Below, piece by piece: positions 15,622-24,313 of a stretch of 64,000 bases of DNA (positions within the stretch are counted from its first letter, which is position 1; every line of letters starts with the position of its first letter). The notes beneath the pieces were generated by a model. That model saw only the letters and a list, made by a program, of their open reading frames with translations, made no database searches and was not told the origin of the DNA. This DNA comes from an uncultured cyanobacterium (lineage in GTDB: Bacteria > Cyanobacteriota > Cyanobacteriia > Cyanobacteriales > Nostocaceae): positions 1 to 64,000 of the forward strand of contig CAIVAU010000249.1 of assembly GCA_903903925.1 (NCBI GenBank), in the 5' to 3' direction. The translations under genes were made by a program, and so were the position numbers.

Positions 15622-16878
15622 TTAATTTACATGATAGAAGGACTTGCGGAAATGATGGGAGTATCTTTGGCTGCTGTTGAAAGCACCAGGCTTAAATAGA
15701 TCGGAGAGATCGTTGGTTCCTGGAGTGTTCGCATCACCCAAGAATCCGCCTCCTGGTGCGTACACACCAAAGAGTTCCTGCCAACTCTTCAAGTCAGACG
15801 AGTGGGTGTAATTCAGGGTGCTTTGGTATGCGTTACCCTTAGCCAATGGCGAGATCACGATCTCGGTCAGGGTGTGGCTAAAGTCGTTTGCGTTCGTCCC
15901 TTCGGTTTCGTCGAACCAAATAATGATCGCGCCATTATTCTTGTAAGCTTTGGAAGCCATGATCTCCGGAATGATCTTGGAAAGGAAATTGTCTCCCTGG
16001 GCAATTGCCGCCAGATCCCCAGTGTAATTCACTCCATTGTAGGTAAAGCCATTAGTCAACGCCGTGTGCATGTCGTTGTACTGGTCAGGGGTGATGAGGG
16101 TGTACCGGGCAACAGTGTTGTTCTTGAGGTCAGTTTGCAACTGTTGTAGCGGTGCATAGTGGGAAACCTGAGGATTTGAGGGGGTTGGGTCATTGCCACC
16201 GTTCGTCTCGGTGAAAAATAACTGACCGTCGTGTTTGGCTGCGAAGTTATACTGGTGGCTACCGTTGTAGGGGTTAGTGTAGGTATCTAAGGTGCCACTG
16301 AAACTGCTTAAAGGAACAGTCCACTGATCCTTTGGCAGAACCGCGCTCAGGTCGCTGGTGAGGTCGATATCCTCTTGGTAAGACTTCCAGGATATGCCAG
16401 CTTCCTGAAGCAGCCCGCTGAGGCTTGGGGCATCTTGGTTAGTGCCGCCGGGATTCACAAAGGGATCATTGTCGTTCAACACGCCAAAGTTGTCGCCGGC
16501 TTCCTGCCAAATGTAGTTGGGTTCAGATGGATGGATGCTTGGGTTATCGCCCGAAGGTGTAGCTAGAACGTTATGGTAGGCGCTGGCGTAAGAAACGTGA
16601 GCCGCGTTGGGATTTCCGGGGGTAATGAGGCTGTTGATATAAGGGGCAGCAGGATTGTTAAAGATTTGTCCAGGCGCACTCGTGTCGTCGCTTGGTTGCA
16701 CGAAGTTGTGGTTCTCCATGTCTATGACAAAGACGTGGTTGATGCTTTCAGCTACCGCTGCTTTTGCAGTCAAAAAGCTTCCAACTGCATAGGCGGCAGG
16801 AAGAAGCATCAGCAGGCTTGCTATGGTCAGCATGGGCCGACGTGTGGGTCGTGTCGTGGAAGATTTATCTTGGTTCAT
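15622..16878 (-). CDS. Secreted phosphoesterase (acid phosphatase/phospholipase C-like family)
   Basis: 418 residues from the ATG at 16878. After a basic stretch (RPTRRP) comes a hydrophobic segment (TIASLLMLLPAAYAVGSFL) and an AKAAVAES cleavage-like region, so export is likely. The core starts INHVFVIDMENHNF, the MEN-x-x-F motif of the phosphoesterase family (PF04185 type), and later has IIIWFDETEG and a SHTLTEIVISP metal-site segment. The substrate is unknown; phosphate scavenging is possible. An upstream ATG at 16977 would read through the palindromic repeat at 16935-16975, so I prefer the internal start. It is divergent from the secreted HD-like gene at 17210. Confidence 0.8.
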   Translation of the reverse strand: MNQDKSSTTRPTRRPMLTIASLLMLLPAAYAVGSFLTAKAAVAESINHVFVIDMENHNFVQPSDDTSAPGQIFNNPAAPYINSLITPGNPNAAHVSYASAYHNVLATPSGDNPSIHPSEPNYIWQEAGDNFGVLNDNDPFVNPGGTNQDAPSLSGLLQEAGISWKSYQEDIDLTSDLSAVLPKDQWTVPLSSFSGTLDTYTNPYNGSHQYNFAAKHDGQLFFTETNGGNDPTPSNPQVSHYAPLQQLQTDLKNNTVARYTLITPDQYNDMHTALTNGFTYNGVNYTGDLAAIAQGDNFLSKIIPEIMASKAYKNNGAIIIWFDETEGTNANDFSHTLTEIVISPLAKGNAYQSTLNYTHSSDLKSWQELFGVYAPGGGFLGDANTPGTNDLSDLFKPGAFNSSQRYSHHFRKSFYHVN

Positions 16879-16934
16879 TGGAGAAAGCTGACTGAGATTG
16901 TGAACTCTTACTAGTGGTCTGTCAAATTCATTTT

Positions 16935-16975
16935 GATGGGTTGGTAGTGTGAGCGTCTCGCTCGCACTACCCATC
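16935..16975. repeat. Dispersed palindrome between divergent secreted-protein genes
   Basis: GATGGG-ttg-GTAGTGtGAGC pairs with GCTCgCACTACCCATC to give a long near-perfect hairpin. It shares the GTAGTG/CACTAC ends with 14173-14227 and 12180-12201. Confidence 0.8.
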
Positions 16976-17209
16976 AACTTAATCTTGAGAGACTACTAGG
17001 CACAATTTACAGGTATTAGGTTAAGCAGAAGCTATGAACGTATGATCAGCATGTAAAGGTTGTCTGACAAAAACAGGACTTAACCTGGAAGCGGAATGTA
17101 GGTCATAAGCTGAAGAACCCTAATTCTTATACTAAGGTTAACCTTAGCATCTTAAGATACTGGCGGTTGCCTCTGATGGGCGACTGCCACATCCTTAGGA
17201 GTAGACAAG

Positions 17210-18541
17210 ATGAAATTCGCTCGTCTAGTGTTGTTAGTAACTTTAGGCTTGAGCTTAGTTTTTTTAGCCGTGCCTTTATGGGCGCAGGAGACAGGTAATG
17301 TCCCTGCCACTAGTCAGAACCAGACTACGCCGGGAGCAGGCAATGCTGATGCCATTAATATTGCTCAAAATTCCCCCCTGGTACAGTCAGCCCAAGAGTT
17401 CCTGGTGCATCAAACTAAGCAAATTAAAACTGCCAGTCTCAGAAGCGTTACACTTGATGCGATTAATAACCGCAAAACCTGTATTACCCATAGAGCTGGG
17501 GTGACTGATAGCCAGAAGCAGGTCATCTTGCAGCAGTTGATACAGGCTGGCTTGGTAGATACCACTGTTAATAGTACCTTTCCCGGTGGGCTGATAGCTG
17601 GGGTTTTCCCCCCAGTTCTGGAGGATGGCAGTGCCTGTCCCCAACTTCCCCAACCATTTTTCGCTGCCCCCGGAAGCGGTAATAACAGTCACCACGCCTA
17701 CCCAGGTGGGCTTCCATTGCATGAATCATTTAATAACCTCAGCAGCTTGGGCTTTGCCACTAACTATCGACTCATCTACGGTCAAAGTCGCAGTGATGGG
17801 CTACCAATCATCAACCCGTCTAATAACAATCGGAATTCAGACATTTACATCAGTGATGACTTGCTTTCTGCTGCTCCGATTTGGCATGATTGGGCTAAGC
17901 CTATCGTCTTTCAGTGGAATGCTGACGGCAGTGAGTTTCAGGAATTGAGCTTCGGTGGCAACGGTCAAACTGACAACTATGGCGCATCGGGCGATTCTAG
18001 GACTGGTGGTCATCACATCATCGGTTTGGCAGAGTCAATGAAGCGCGGTTTACCTCCTGAATTGGTGATCACTCAGGCTTCTGCCCACTCTGCGCCTACT
18101 CTGGGCAATGAGTACAAGGTGGTTAACTGGTTACGTGCTGCCGCAATCCTGGCTCAAATTGACCCTGTTGCGAAAGGGTACTTGTTCATAGATCATCAAA
18201 ACCATCTGCGTCTACCTCCGGTGCGCAAGCTTAGCAGTTTCGATCTCTTGGCGGCTGATCCATCGCAAACTAACTTACTGGCTGAGTATGCCTTGCATAA
18301 TCTTTCGGATGCCGATTTTGTTCTGACAATTCCGGCTATCACGATCGATCAGCAACTGCTGAGTGCGATCGCTCCTCAGTTTGGCTACGATCCTCAAGAT
18401 ACAACAACCTACATCAGTCGATTTCGTAACCCTGTCCTCAGTTACCTATCTGCCGAACGGTTGCTCATTATCTATGGCAACAGTGGACTTGATGGCGTGA
18501 TTGCTGAAGTCAGTAAACTCAGTCAGAAGAAAATTATCTAA
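17210..18541 (+). CDS. Secreted HD-domain-like protein
   Basis: 443 residues with a clear signal peptide (MKFARLVLLVTLGLSLVFLAVPLWAQ). The mature part has an HD-phosphohydrolase-like series: HHAYPGGLPLHE (161-172), very like the HHAY-GGLLEH motif of YhaM-type HD proteins, then HD at 226-227 (IWHDWAKP), H268/H269 (GGHHIIGLAE) and H293. This spacing fits a metal-dependent HD fold. An exported HD protein is unusual because most act on cytoplasmic nucleotides. A good Shine-Dalgarno (AGGAG) lies 8 nt before the ATG. It faces the secreted phosphoesterase across a 331-bp gap, which suggests related periplasmic phosphate chemistry, but the substrate is unknown. Confidence 0.65.
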   Translation: MKFARLVLLVTLGLSLVFLAVPLWAQETGNVPATSQNQTTPGAGNADAINIAQNSPLVQSAQEFLVHQTKQIKTASLRSVTLDAINNRKTCITHRAGVTDSQKQVILQQLIQAGLVDTTVNSTFPGGLIAGVFPPVLEDGSACPQLPQPFFAAPGSGNNSHHAYPGGLPLHESFNNLSSLGFATNYRLIYGQSRSDGLPIINPSNNNRNSDIYISDDLLSAAPIWHDWAKPIVFQWNADGSEFQELSFGGNGQTDNYGASGDSRTGGHHIIGLAESMKRGLPPELVITQASAHSAPTLGNEYKVVNWLRAAAILAQIDPVAKGYLFIDHQNHLRLPPVRKLSSFDLLAADPSQTNLLAEYALHNLSDADFVLTIPAITIDQQLLSAIAPQFGYDPQDTTTYISRFRNPVLSYLSAERLLIIYGNSGLDGVIAEVSKLSQKKII

Positions 18542-18553
18542 GCTGAATTGAGT

Positions 18554-18641
<88 letters not shown>

Positions 18642-18886
18642 AATTTGGTATCGGCATCTGTCTTCATCTGCTCGGATTCCTCCTGTTCTAATCCTGATTC
18701 AAAAACTATTCTGGCTCCTGTATTCTGGCTCCTGTATTCTTACGATAGAGTTTTAATGCTTGATTAAAATCAAATTTATTAATTTTATACTTAATAATAT
18801 TCAGTTTTAAGATAGAGTTAAAGGCTTTTCACTATTTTCTCTGTAATTTGCTAGCAATAATTAAAGAAAAGTATAAAGGAACTAAT

Positions 18887-19639
18887 ATGATTTTTGTCTC
18901 GTTGTGCTTAGCAAGTGCATTAGGCTGGTTTGTCAGCTCCGTAGCAGGTGGTGGCAGTTCTTTGATTTTAATCCCCATCGTAGGTTTGATGCTAGGGGCA
19001 GCAGCTATCCCCCCAGTCGTTACCATTGGATGCATGTTTGGCAATATTGAGCGCACTTTTGCCTATAGACAGAGGATTAATTGGCAGATTATTCGGTGGG
19101 AATTACCTGGTGCCCTGGTCGGTTCAATTTTGGGTGCTTTCACTTTGACTAAACTCAATTTAGAGTGGTTGAGCATCATAGTCGCATTATTTCTGATAGT
19201 TTTCGGGATCAACTCCATGATCAAAAAGGAGACCAAGTCTTTCCCTGTCGCCGCCTGGTATTTTCTCCCTGGTGGTTTTATTTATGCCTTTCTTTCTGGA
19301 ATTATGGGTGGTGCCGGACCATTGCTTGCGCCACTTTACCTCAATTACGGTCTGGAAAAAGAAGAGTTACTGGCTACACAAGCAATGACTCGGGGGACAA
19401 TTCATATCGTCAAAATAATTGCGTATGCCGTCTTTGGCGTTTTGACCCTGCCCTATCTTGGGTACGGCGTAATCATTGGTATTGCTGCTATCCCTGGTAA
19501 TTGGTTGGGTCAGCTGGTTCTGGAACAAATGAGCGAGCGACGCTTCCGACAAATTATGATTTTCTTTATCATTATTAGCGGTTTTTTGATCCTTTGGCAA
19601 CAACAGTCCGCATTAATACACTCAACATCTGGTTTCTAA
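18887..19639 (+). CDS. TauE/SafE family permease
   Basis: 250 residues with about eight membrane helices in two related halves, as in TauE/SafE (DUF81) sulfite or organosulfonate exporters. The halves carry VAGGGSSLILIP and GGAGPLLAPLYLNYG, the glycine-rich re-entrant motifs of the family. I choose the ATG at 18887 because AAAGGA lies 7 nt upstream; a TTG 39 bp earlier is possible. The substrate is unknown. Neighbouring genes give no hint. Confidence 0.88.
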   Translation: MIFVSLCLASALGWFVSSVAGGGSSLILIPIVGLMLGAAAIPPVVTIGCMFGNIERTFAYRQRINWQIIRWELPGALVGSILGAFTLTKLNLEWLSIIVALFLIVFGINSMIKKETKSFPVAAWYFLPGGFIYAFLSGIMGGAGPLLAPLYLNYGLEKEELLATQAMTRGTIHIVKIIAYAVFGVLTLPYLGYGVIIGIAAIPGNWLGQLVLEQMSERRFRQIMIFFIIISGFLILWQQQSALIHSTSGF

Positions 19640-20025
19640 GGGCTAAATTTAAATTCCCATTCCAGGCGCTTACCCTGCGGACGAACATGCATTCAAGTCG
19701 CGTAATTTTCGACTTTTCTTTAGCGGACAAAGGGCTTGTTGAGTGCGGTAACTTCGGTTGGTTCAATCTTTGCCCGCGCTTTTGGGTCAAAACCAGATAA
19801 TGGACAAAAATGAAGGGTAAAGTTAGAAGTTGGTAGGCACAATAAAACATAAATATGTTAGCTTTTGTTAATAGGCTTGAAGAAAATCAATAACTAATAG
19901 CTAACAAGTTTTAGTGACTTCAAGCCTGCCATACTGTTGTTTATCAGTGTGGGTTTATACTCAATTATTCCTGCATGATCTGGAATTTTATATTGAGAAA
20001 AACCATTTTTGGAGCAACATAAACT

Positions 20026-20235
20026 ATGTACAAATTTCTTTCATCTATTGCTTTGTTCACTCTTTTTGTCATAAGTCTAAACGCTTGTTCAGCGGCACCA
20101 GTGGCGGAGCAACAACAAACAACTCAGGTAGAACAGCACAGCAGCGACAATGGTAGTCAACAGCAACAGTGCGATCGCTCTGTTGTGATCCAGAACAACG
20201 GTAAGACTGAGGTTCACCATTCATCAAAGTGCTGA
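20026..20235 (+). CDS. Small putative lipoprotein
   Basis: 69 residues with a lipoprotein signal: basic start, hydrophobic core FLSSIALFTLFVISL and lipobox LNAC with the lipidated Cys at about 21. The mature part is Gln/Ser-rich and has two more cysteines (C49, C69) that could pair. No family is recognised. The 386-bp gap before it holds no gene I can support. Confidence 0.6.
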   Translation: MYKFLSSIALFTLFVISLNACSAAPVAEQQQTTQVEQHSSDNGSQQQQCDRSVVIQNNGKTEVHHSSKC

Positions 20236-20321
20236 AATCACTTTTGACATAGCTTTCAGGGTTGCGGTAAGGTATCATTTAAGCCAGCACCCAACAGATA
20301 CCGCACACCAACACTAAATTC

Positions 20322-21503
20322 ATGTCAAATCATCTTACACCCCCAACAACAAAGCCACACATTCCACATTTTTCTTCTGGGCCTTGCGCGAAGCGTCCCG
20401 GCTGGAGTGTGGCAAATCTGAAAAATGCTTGTGTTGGTCGTTCTCATCGCGCTAGCGCTGGCAAAGCTAAGTTAACAGAAGTTATTGAACGCTCTAAGAA
20501 AATTCTCGGTGTTCCTTCTGACTATCGCTTGGGTATCGTTCCTGCTTCCGATACAGGTGCAGTTGAAATGGCGTTATGGTCGCTCCTGGGACAACGTCCC
20601 CTTGATATCTTGGCATGGGAAAGCTTTGGTCAGGAATGGGTTAAAGATGTTGTTGATGAATTAAAGTTGCCTGATGTACGTCTAGTGAAGGCACCCTATG
20701 GCAGTTTACCCAACCTAGATGAAGTTGACTTTAGTCGAGACGTCGTGTTTTTGTGGAATGGTACAACCTCCGGTGTCAGGGTATCTGATGGCGACTGGAT
20801 CAGGGCAGACCGTACTGGACTTACTATCTGTGATGCTACATCTGCTGTGTTCGCTATGGATATACCTTGGGATAAGTTGGATGTAGTGACCTATTCCTGG
20901 CAAAAGGTATTGGGTGGAGAAGCACAACATGGTGTGATTGTACTTTCGCCCCGTGCAGTGGAACGCCTCGAAAGCTATCAACCTGCTTGGCCTCTGCCAA
21001 AACTTTTCCGCCTAACACAAAAAGGCAAACTCATTGAAGGTATTTTTAAGGGCGAGACGATCAACACACCGTCGATGCTGTGTGTAGAAGATGCGATCGA
21101 CGGGTTAATATGGGCAGAAAGTATCGGCGGACTTCCAGAGTTGATTCGCCGCAGTGAAGCAAACCTTGCAACAATTGTCAACTGGGTTGAGCAAAGTAGT
21201 TGGGTAGGTTTTTTAGCCGAGAAACCAGAACTTCGCTCTTGTACATCCATCTGTCTAAAGATTGTCGATGCTTCGTTTACTACCTTAAGTTCACAACAGC
21301 AAGCAGAATACGTGCAAAAACTAGCAAAGCTTCTAGAGAAGCAGGACGTAGCTTTTGACATTGCATCTTACCGTGCTGCACCTCCAGGACTGAGGATTTG
21401 GGGCGGGGCTACGGTAGAAACCACAGACATTGAAGCGTTACTCCCGTGGTTAGATTGGGGATACGCCACTCTCAAAGCTGAGCTTGATCTGGTTTCACCA
21501 TAG
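20322..21503 (+). CDS. serC: Phosphoserine transaminase
   Basis: 393 residues. Converts 3-phosphohydroxypyruvate and glutamate to phosphoserine in serine synthesis; PLP enzyme, cytoplasmic. The N-terminus (HFSSGPCAKRPGWS) and the PLP site TYSWQKVLGGEAQHG, with Schiff-base K195, match the serC branch typical of cyanobacteria and some archaea rather than the E. coli type. The segment RSHRASAGKAKL is the substrate-binding loop region. It appears to be a single-gene unit. Confidence 0.92.
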   Translation: MSNHLTPPTTKPHIPHFSSGPCAKRPGWSVANLKNACVGRSHRASAGKAKLTEVIERSKKILGVPSDYRLGIVPASDTGAVEMALWSLLGQRPLDILAWESFGQEWVKDVVDELKLPDVRLVKAPYGSLPNLDEVDFSRDVVFLWNGTTSGVRVSDGDWIRADRTGLTICDATSAVFAMDIPWDKLDVVTYSWQKVLGGEAQHGVIVLSPRAVERLESYQPAWPLPKLFRLTQKGKLIEGIFKGETINTPSMLCVEDAIDGLIWAESIGGLPELIRRSEANLATIVNWVEQSSWVGFLAEKPELRSCTSICLKIVDASFTTLSSQQQAEYVQKLAKLLEKQDVAFDIASYRAAPPGLRIWGGATVETTDIEALLPWLDWGYATLKAELDLVSP

Positions 21504-21589
21504 ATTAATGTTGTCACTCGCTTCTCGAAAGTAATAGTTAGTTATGCTACTCAGACTACTGAGGGTACTAAGGCCCGATATAGCCGCTA

Positions 21590-21790
21590 CCCCCCTGAAC
21601 GGTTACATCAACTTTAAGGTTGTCTGGTAGAATATTCATTGCTTCATAGATAATGCCATACTCATCGACAAGGCATTAATCCTCTTGCCCTTCAATCAGG
21701 AGCGAACGTAGAGGCGGTTGAGGGTCAATTTTTTCTAAAAAAAATGCCCGTAAATAGCTCTCACTGTCGATAACGGTCCGCTCGATTTGG
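21590..21790 (-). pseudogene. Decayed gene fragment with an internal stop (copy 1)
   Basis: The minus strand reads about 38 codons (IERTVIDSESYLRAFFLEK...PLRSLLIEGQED), a TAA, then about 31 more in the same frame (CLVDEYGIIYEAMNILPDN...) to a stop near 21575. The family is not recognised. A related decayed copy of the IEG...EE segment lies at about 27118-27185, on the far side of the GMC/cytochrome pair. Confidence 0.6.
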
Positions 21791-21794
21791 GCAA

Positions 21795-21901
21795 TTTGAC
21801 TGGAAAAGTTCTTTTTACAGCTTCTGGAGCTACTGAGACTGTTTTTTCTACCTCTAGCAATCGCACTTACTCCATCTTTGTTAAAGGCCCCCCTCAGTAA
21901 T
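21795..21901 (+). pseudogene. C-terminal fragment of an unidentified gene
   Basis: Reads LTGKVLFTASGATETVF then STSSNRTYSIFVKGPPQ and a stop, with no start or upstream part. The composition looks like a real beta-rich C-terminus. It abuts the decayed minus-strand fragment, so the 21504-22300 gap seems to be a patchwork of gene remnants. Confidence 0.35.
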
Positions 21902-22116
21902 TGTTAAGGACTTTGCATGACCGTTTTTGAATTGGAGCGAAGCGACTTGACCGTGGGATGGATTGAGGGAAGCGGGATGAAAATTTTATCCAGTTGTTAA
22001 TTCCTCGATTCAGCAACCCTAGTGTTAAGTATAAAGAGTAGCCTTCTATCGCATCTGTAATCGCAGTTACTCAGTTGGTGTGAAGTGAAACAATTTCTCA
22101 TCTAGTAAATTTTAAC

Positions 22117-22142
22117 TAAGAAGGGGATTGAACCCCTTCTTA
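22117..22142. terminator. Hairpin, AAGAAGGGG/CCCCTTCTT
   Basis: Perfect 9-bp stem (plus flanking T-A) with a 6-nt loop, without a strong T-run. It may stop transcription from either side of the remnant-filled gap. Confidence 0.5.
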
Positions 22143-22150
22143 TAATCATC

Positions 22151-22276
22151 TTGGCGACTGCGATAGAAACAGCTACAGCGTTATGGAAAGCTTTGCAGGA
22201 AGGATTTATTTTGCCCCTAAGTGAAATCTACAAGTTTTATATTGGACTAGAAACGCAATTTGATATTAACGACTGA
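22151..22276 (+). pseudogene. Possible C-terminal gene remnant
   Basis: About 41 codons open to a stop, including TALWKALQEGFILPLSEIY and GLETQFDIND. No ATG in frame; a TTG at 22151 is the only plausible start. The sequence looks protein-like but is not recognised. Confidence 0.3.
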
Positions 22277-22300
22277 GTTGGTGATGTTTGTAGGGACTAC

Positions 22301-24187
22301 CTATTTTTTGGCTGCCTGGGAAATCACGTCGGCGGCTTTTTCGCCGATCATGTAGACCGAGGAGACGATGAAAAAGCCGGGGATCTTCGGGAAGACCGAG
22401 GCATCGACGATGCGCAGACTTTTGGTGCCGTGTACCTCGAAATCGCCATTGACCACCCCGCCCTTGGAGCGATCTCCGATCGGACAGGAACAGGAGGCAT
22501 GGTGACCCCAGGCGTTGTTTTTGACGAATTCGGCTAGCTGTTCGTCGGTTTGTACGTGCTTGCCCGGCAACTCCTCTTCGGCGATCGTCCCATTCTCGAT
22601 CAGCGGCGCGGTCATTTGGCGGATAAATTTAATGCCTTCCACCACCGACTTGAGATCTTCTCCCTTGGGGTCGTTGCCTTCCTCAAAATAATGGAAATCG
22701 ATCTGCGGCACGTCGAGTGGATCAGGCGAACGCAATGTCACCGTGCCCGCCGAGTTGTTGGTGTGGGCCTTAAGAACCGCCCACGTCAGGTAATTGAGGT
22801 TCTCAGGAAACAGCTGCGAGTAGTTCGGGAAATAGCCCTTGAAAAGGCCGAGCAAGGCGAAAATGAACAGATCCGGCAGCGGTCTCTCCTTGACCGAACG
22901 CTTGATCACGGCCAATATGGCACCGTTGCTGGTGTAGACCCCGTCGCGGTACTTTTCCCACATCTGGTATTGCGGATCGCCAGTCGAGAATGTCGCGCCT
23001 TTGAGCACTTCCCAGTTGCAAAAGTTCATCCGGTTCACCACACCGATCTCGTAGCGATCCTGCATATTGGTGCCGACGCCGGGAAGATCGACCCGCACCG
23101 GGATGCCGAAACGTTCAAGTTCCTCGCGGGGACCGACGCCTGAGAGCTTGAGCAACTGCGGCGTGTTGTAGACACCACCAGCGAGGATCACCTCGCGTGA
23201 AACGCGAACCTCGCGTTTTTCGCCGGAATCCTGGCTCGGGTTCTTGTGCGCTCTGTAGAGCTTTGCCCCCTTCAGGTACTCTACACCGATAGCCCGATTC
23301 TGATCGTCGAAGATCACCCGCGTGGCCAGGGCATCGAGTTCCACCTTCAGCCGGTCGGGATATCTCTCGGCCACCTCCATCACCCTTTCCCGAGATCCGT
23401 GGCGGGCATGGTTTCGGGTAGCGAGTGGTGGATAGCGAACGCCGATAGCATTTTCCTTCACCAGCCGCCAGTCGTTGGGATCGCCCTTACCCTCGACGCC
23501 CCACTTGAGACGCTCTAAGACCTGATCGTTGTGCTCGAAGGCCTCTTCCAGCGACTTGGCGATGGTCTCGAGCAGCTTCTTGTCTTTGGCGAGCACTTTA
23601 GTGGGGAAAGCCACCTCGGTTTGGAACCAGCCGTTAAAGCCGTGACGGCTGGGATTGCAGCCAAACTTCGAGAAAAAGCGCCAAATTGGCCGATAGTCAC
23701 AACGCTCCATGCGCTCAAAATACTTGCGCATGTTGTCTGCGGACCACGAGCTGTCGCCAGTGAGCAGAGCCACAAAATCCCAGTCTTCATTGTGGGGGTA
23801 GACGGTGATCTGGGCGTTGTGGGAAGTGCAGCCGCCTAGGGTGCCCGCCCGTGGGTAAAGGACGCCGTTGACCTTCTGACCGTCCCATTCCTCAGTAAAT
23901 TTCGGATCCTTCTTTTGCAGCTCGTCGTTAGTGTAGTGGCGCACGAAGAAATCCCACTTCATCGCCTCGTTTTCCGACGCGAATGGGTGGAAAACCGGCA
24001 CATGGTAATCTGCCGGCAAGCGATTTTCTTTAGGATTCAGCGGGTCGGCCCCTTGCAGCTTGAGAGGATCACCACCTGCCTCGAGCAGTAACACCTTGTG
24101 GCCGAGCTCGGCGAGGCGGGCAGCCACCGTGCCGCCGCCTGCGCCTGAACCTACCACCACGTATTCGTATTCGGGGTCTGTCATCAT
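22301..24187 (-). CDS. GMC-family FAD oxidoreductase
   Basis: 628 residues. The N-terminal FAD-binding motif is YEYVVVGSGAGGGTVAARLAE with the downstream LLLEAGG acid. The GMC signatures are visible in GGCTSHNAQITVYP (about 115-130) and in the C-terminal catalytic region WGHHASCSCPIGD and RIVDASVFPKIPGFF. Family members oxidise alcohols, sugars, sterols or choline. The upstream gene on the same strand encodes a diheme cytochrome c, a natural electron acceptor, so the pair probably forms a dehydrogenase system rather than an oxidase. The gene is visibly richer in G and C than its neighbours, with many GCC, CTG, GAC and CGC codons, suggesting transfer from a GC-rich bacterium. Confidence 0.9.
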   Translation of the reverse strand: MMTDPEYEYVVVGSGAGGGTVAARLAELGHKVLLLEAGGDPLKLQGADPLNPKENRLPADYHVPVFHPFASENEAMKWDFFVRHYTNDELQKKDPKFTEEWDGQKVNGVLYPRAGTLGGCTSHNAQITVYPHNEDWDFVALLTGDSSWSADNMRKYFERMERCDYRPIWRFFSKFGCNPSRHGFNGWFQTEVAFPTKVLAKDKKLLETIAKSLEEAFEHNDQVLERLKWGVEGKGDPNDWRLVKENAIGVRYPPLATRNHARHGSRERVMEVAERYPDRLKVELDALATRVIFDDQNRAIGVEYLKGAKLYRAHKNPSQDSGEKREVRVSREVILAGGVYNTPQLLKLSGVGPREELERFGIPVRVDLPGVGTNMQDRYEIGVVNRMNFCNWEVLKGATFSTGDPQYQMWEKYRDGVYTSNGAILAVIKRSVKERPLPDLFIFALLGLFKGYFPNYSQLFPENLNYLTWAVLKAHTNNSAGTVTLRSPDPLDVPQIDFHYFEEGNDPKGEDLKSVVEGIKFIRQMTAPLIENGTIAEEELPGKHVQTDEQLAEFVKNNAWGHHASCSCPIGDRSKGGVVNGDFEVHGTKSLRIVDASVFPKIPGFFIVSSVYMIGEKAADVISQAAKK

Positions 24188-24313
24188 GTATACCCTACTT
24201 AGGTTAGAAGGTAAACGCTCAATAATTCGGGGTAAATCCCTCAGCGACAGGTTTCAAATGGCGTAAAATCATTTCCAATATGGTAATCTGCCCCGATTTA
24301 TTGAGCGGATACG

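Noticed and set aside
19575..19850. Minus-strand 91-codon frame after the TauE/SafE gene
   Set aside because: Overlaps the end of the permease and has no recognisable features or start signal.
22118..22141. tRNA-like T-arm (minus strand GGGGTTCAATCCCC)
   Set aside because: No acceptor, D or anticodon arms around it; a simple hairpin explains the sequence.
22550..23143. Long plus-strand frame opposite the GMC gene
   Set aside because: Antisense shadow of a GC-rich coding gene; no independent protein signature.
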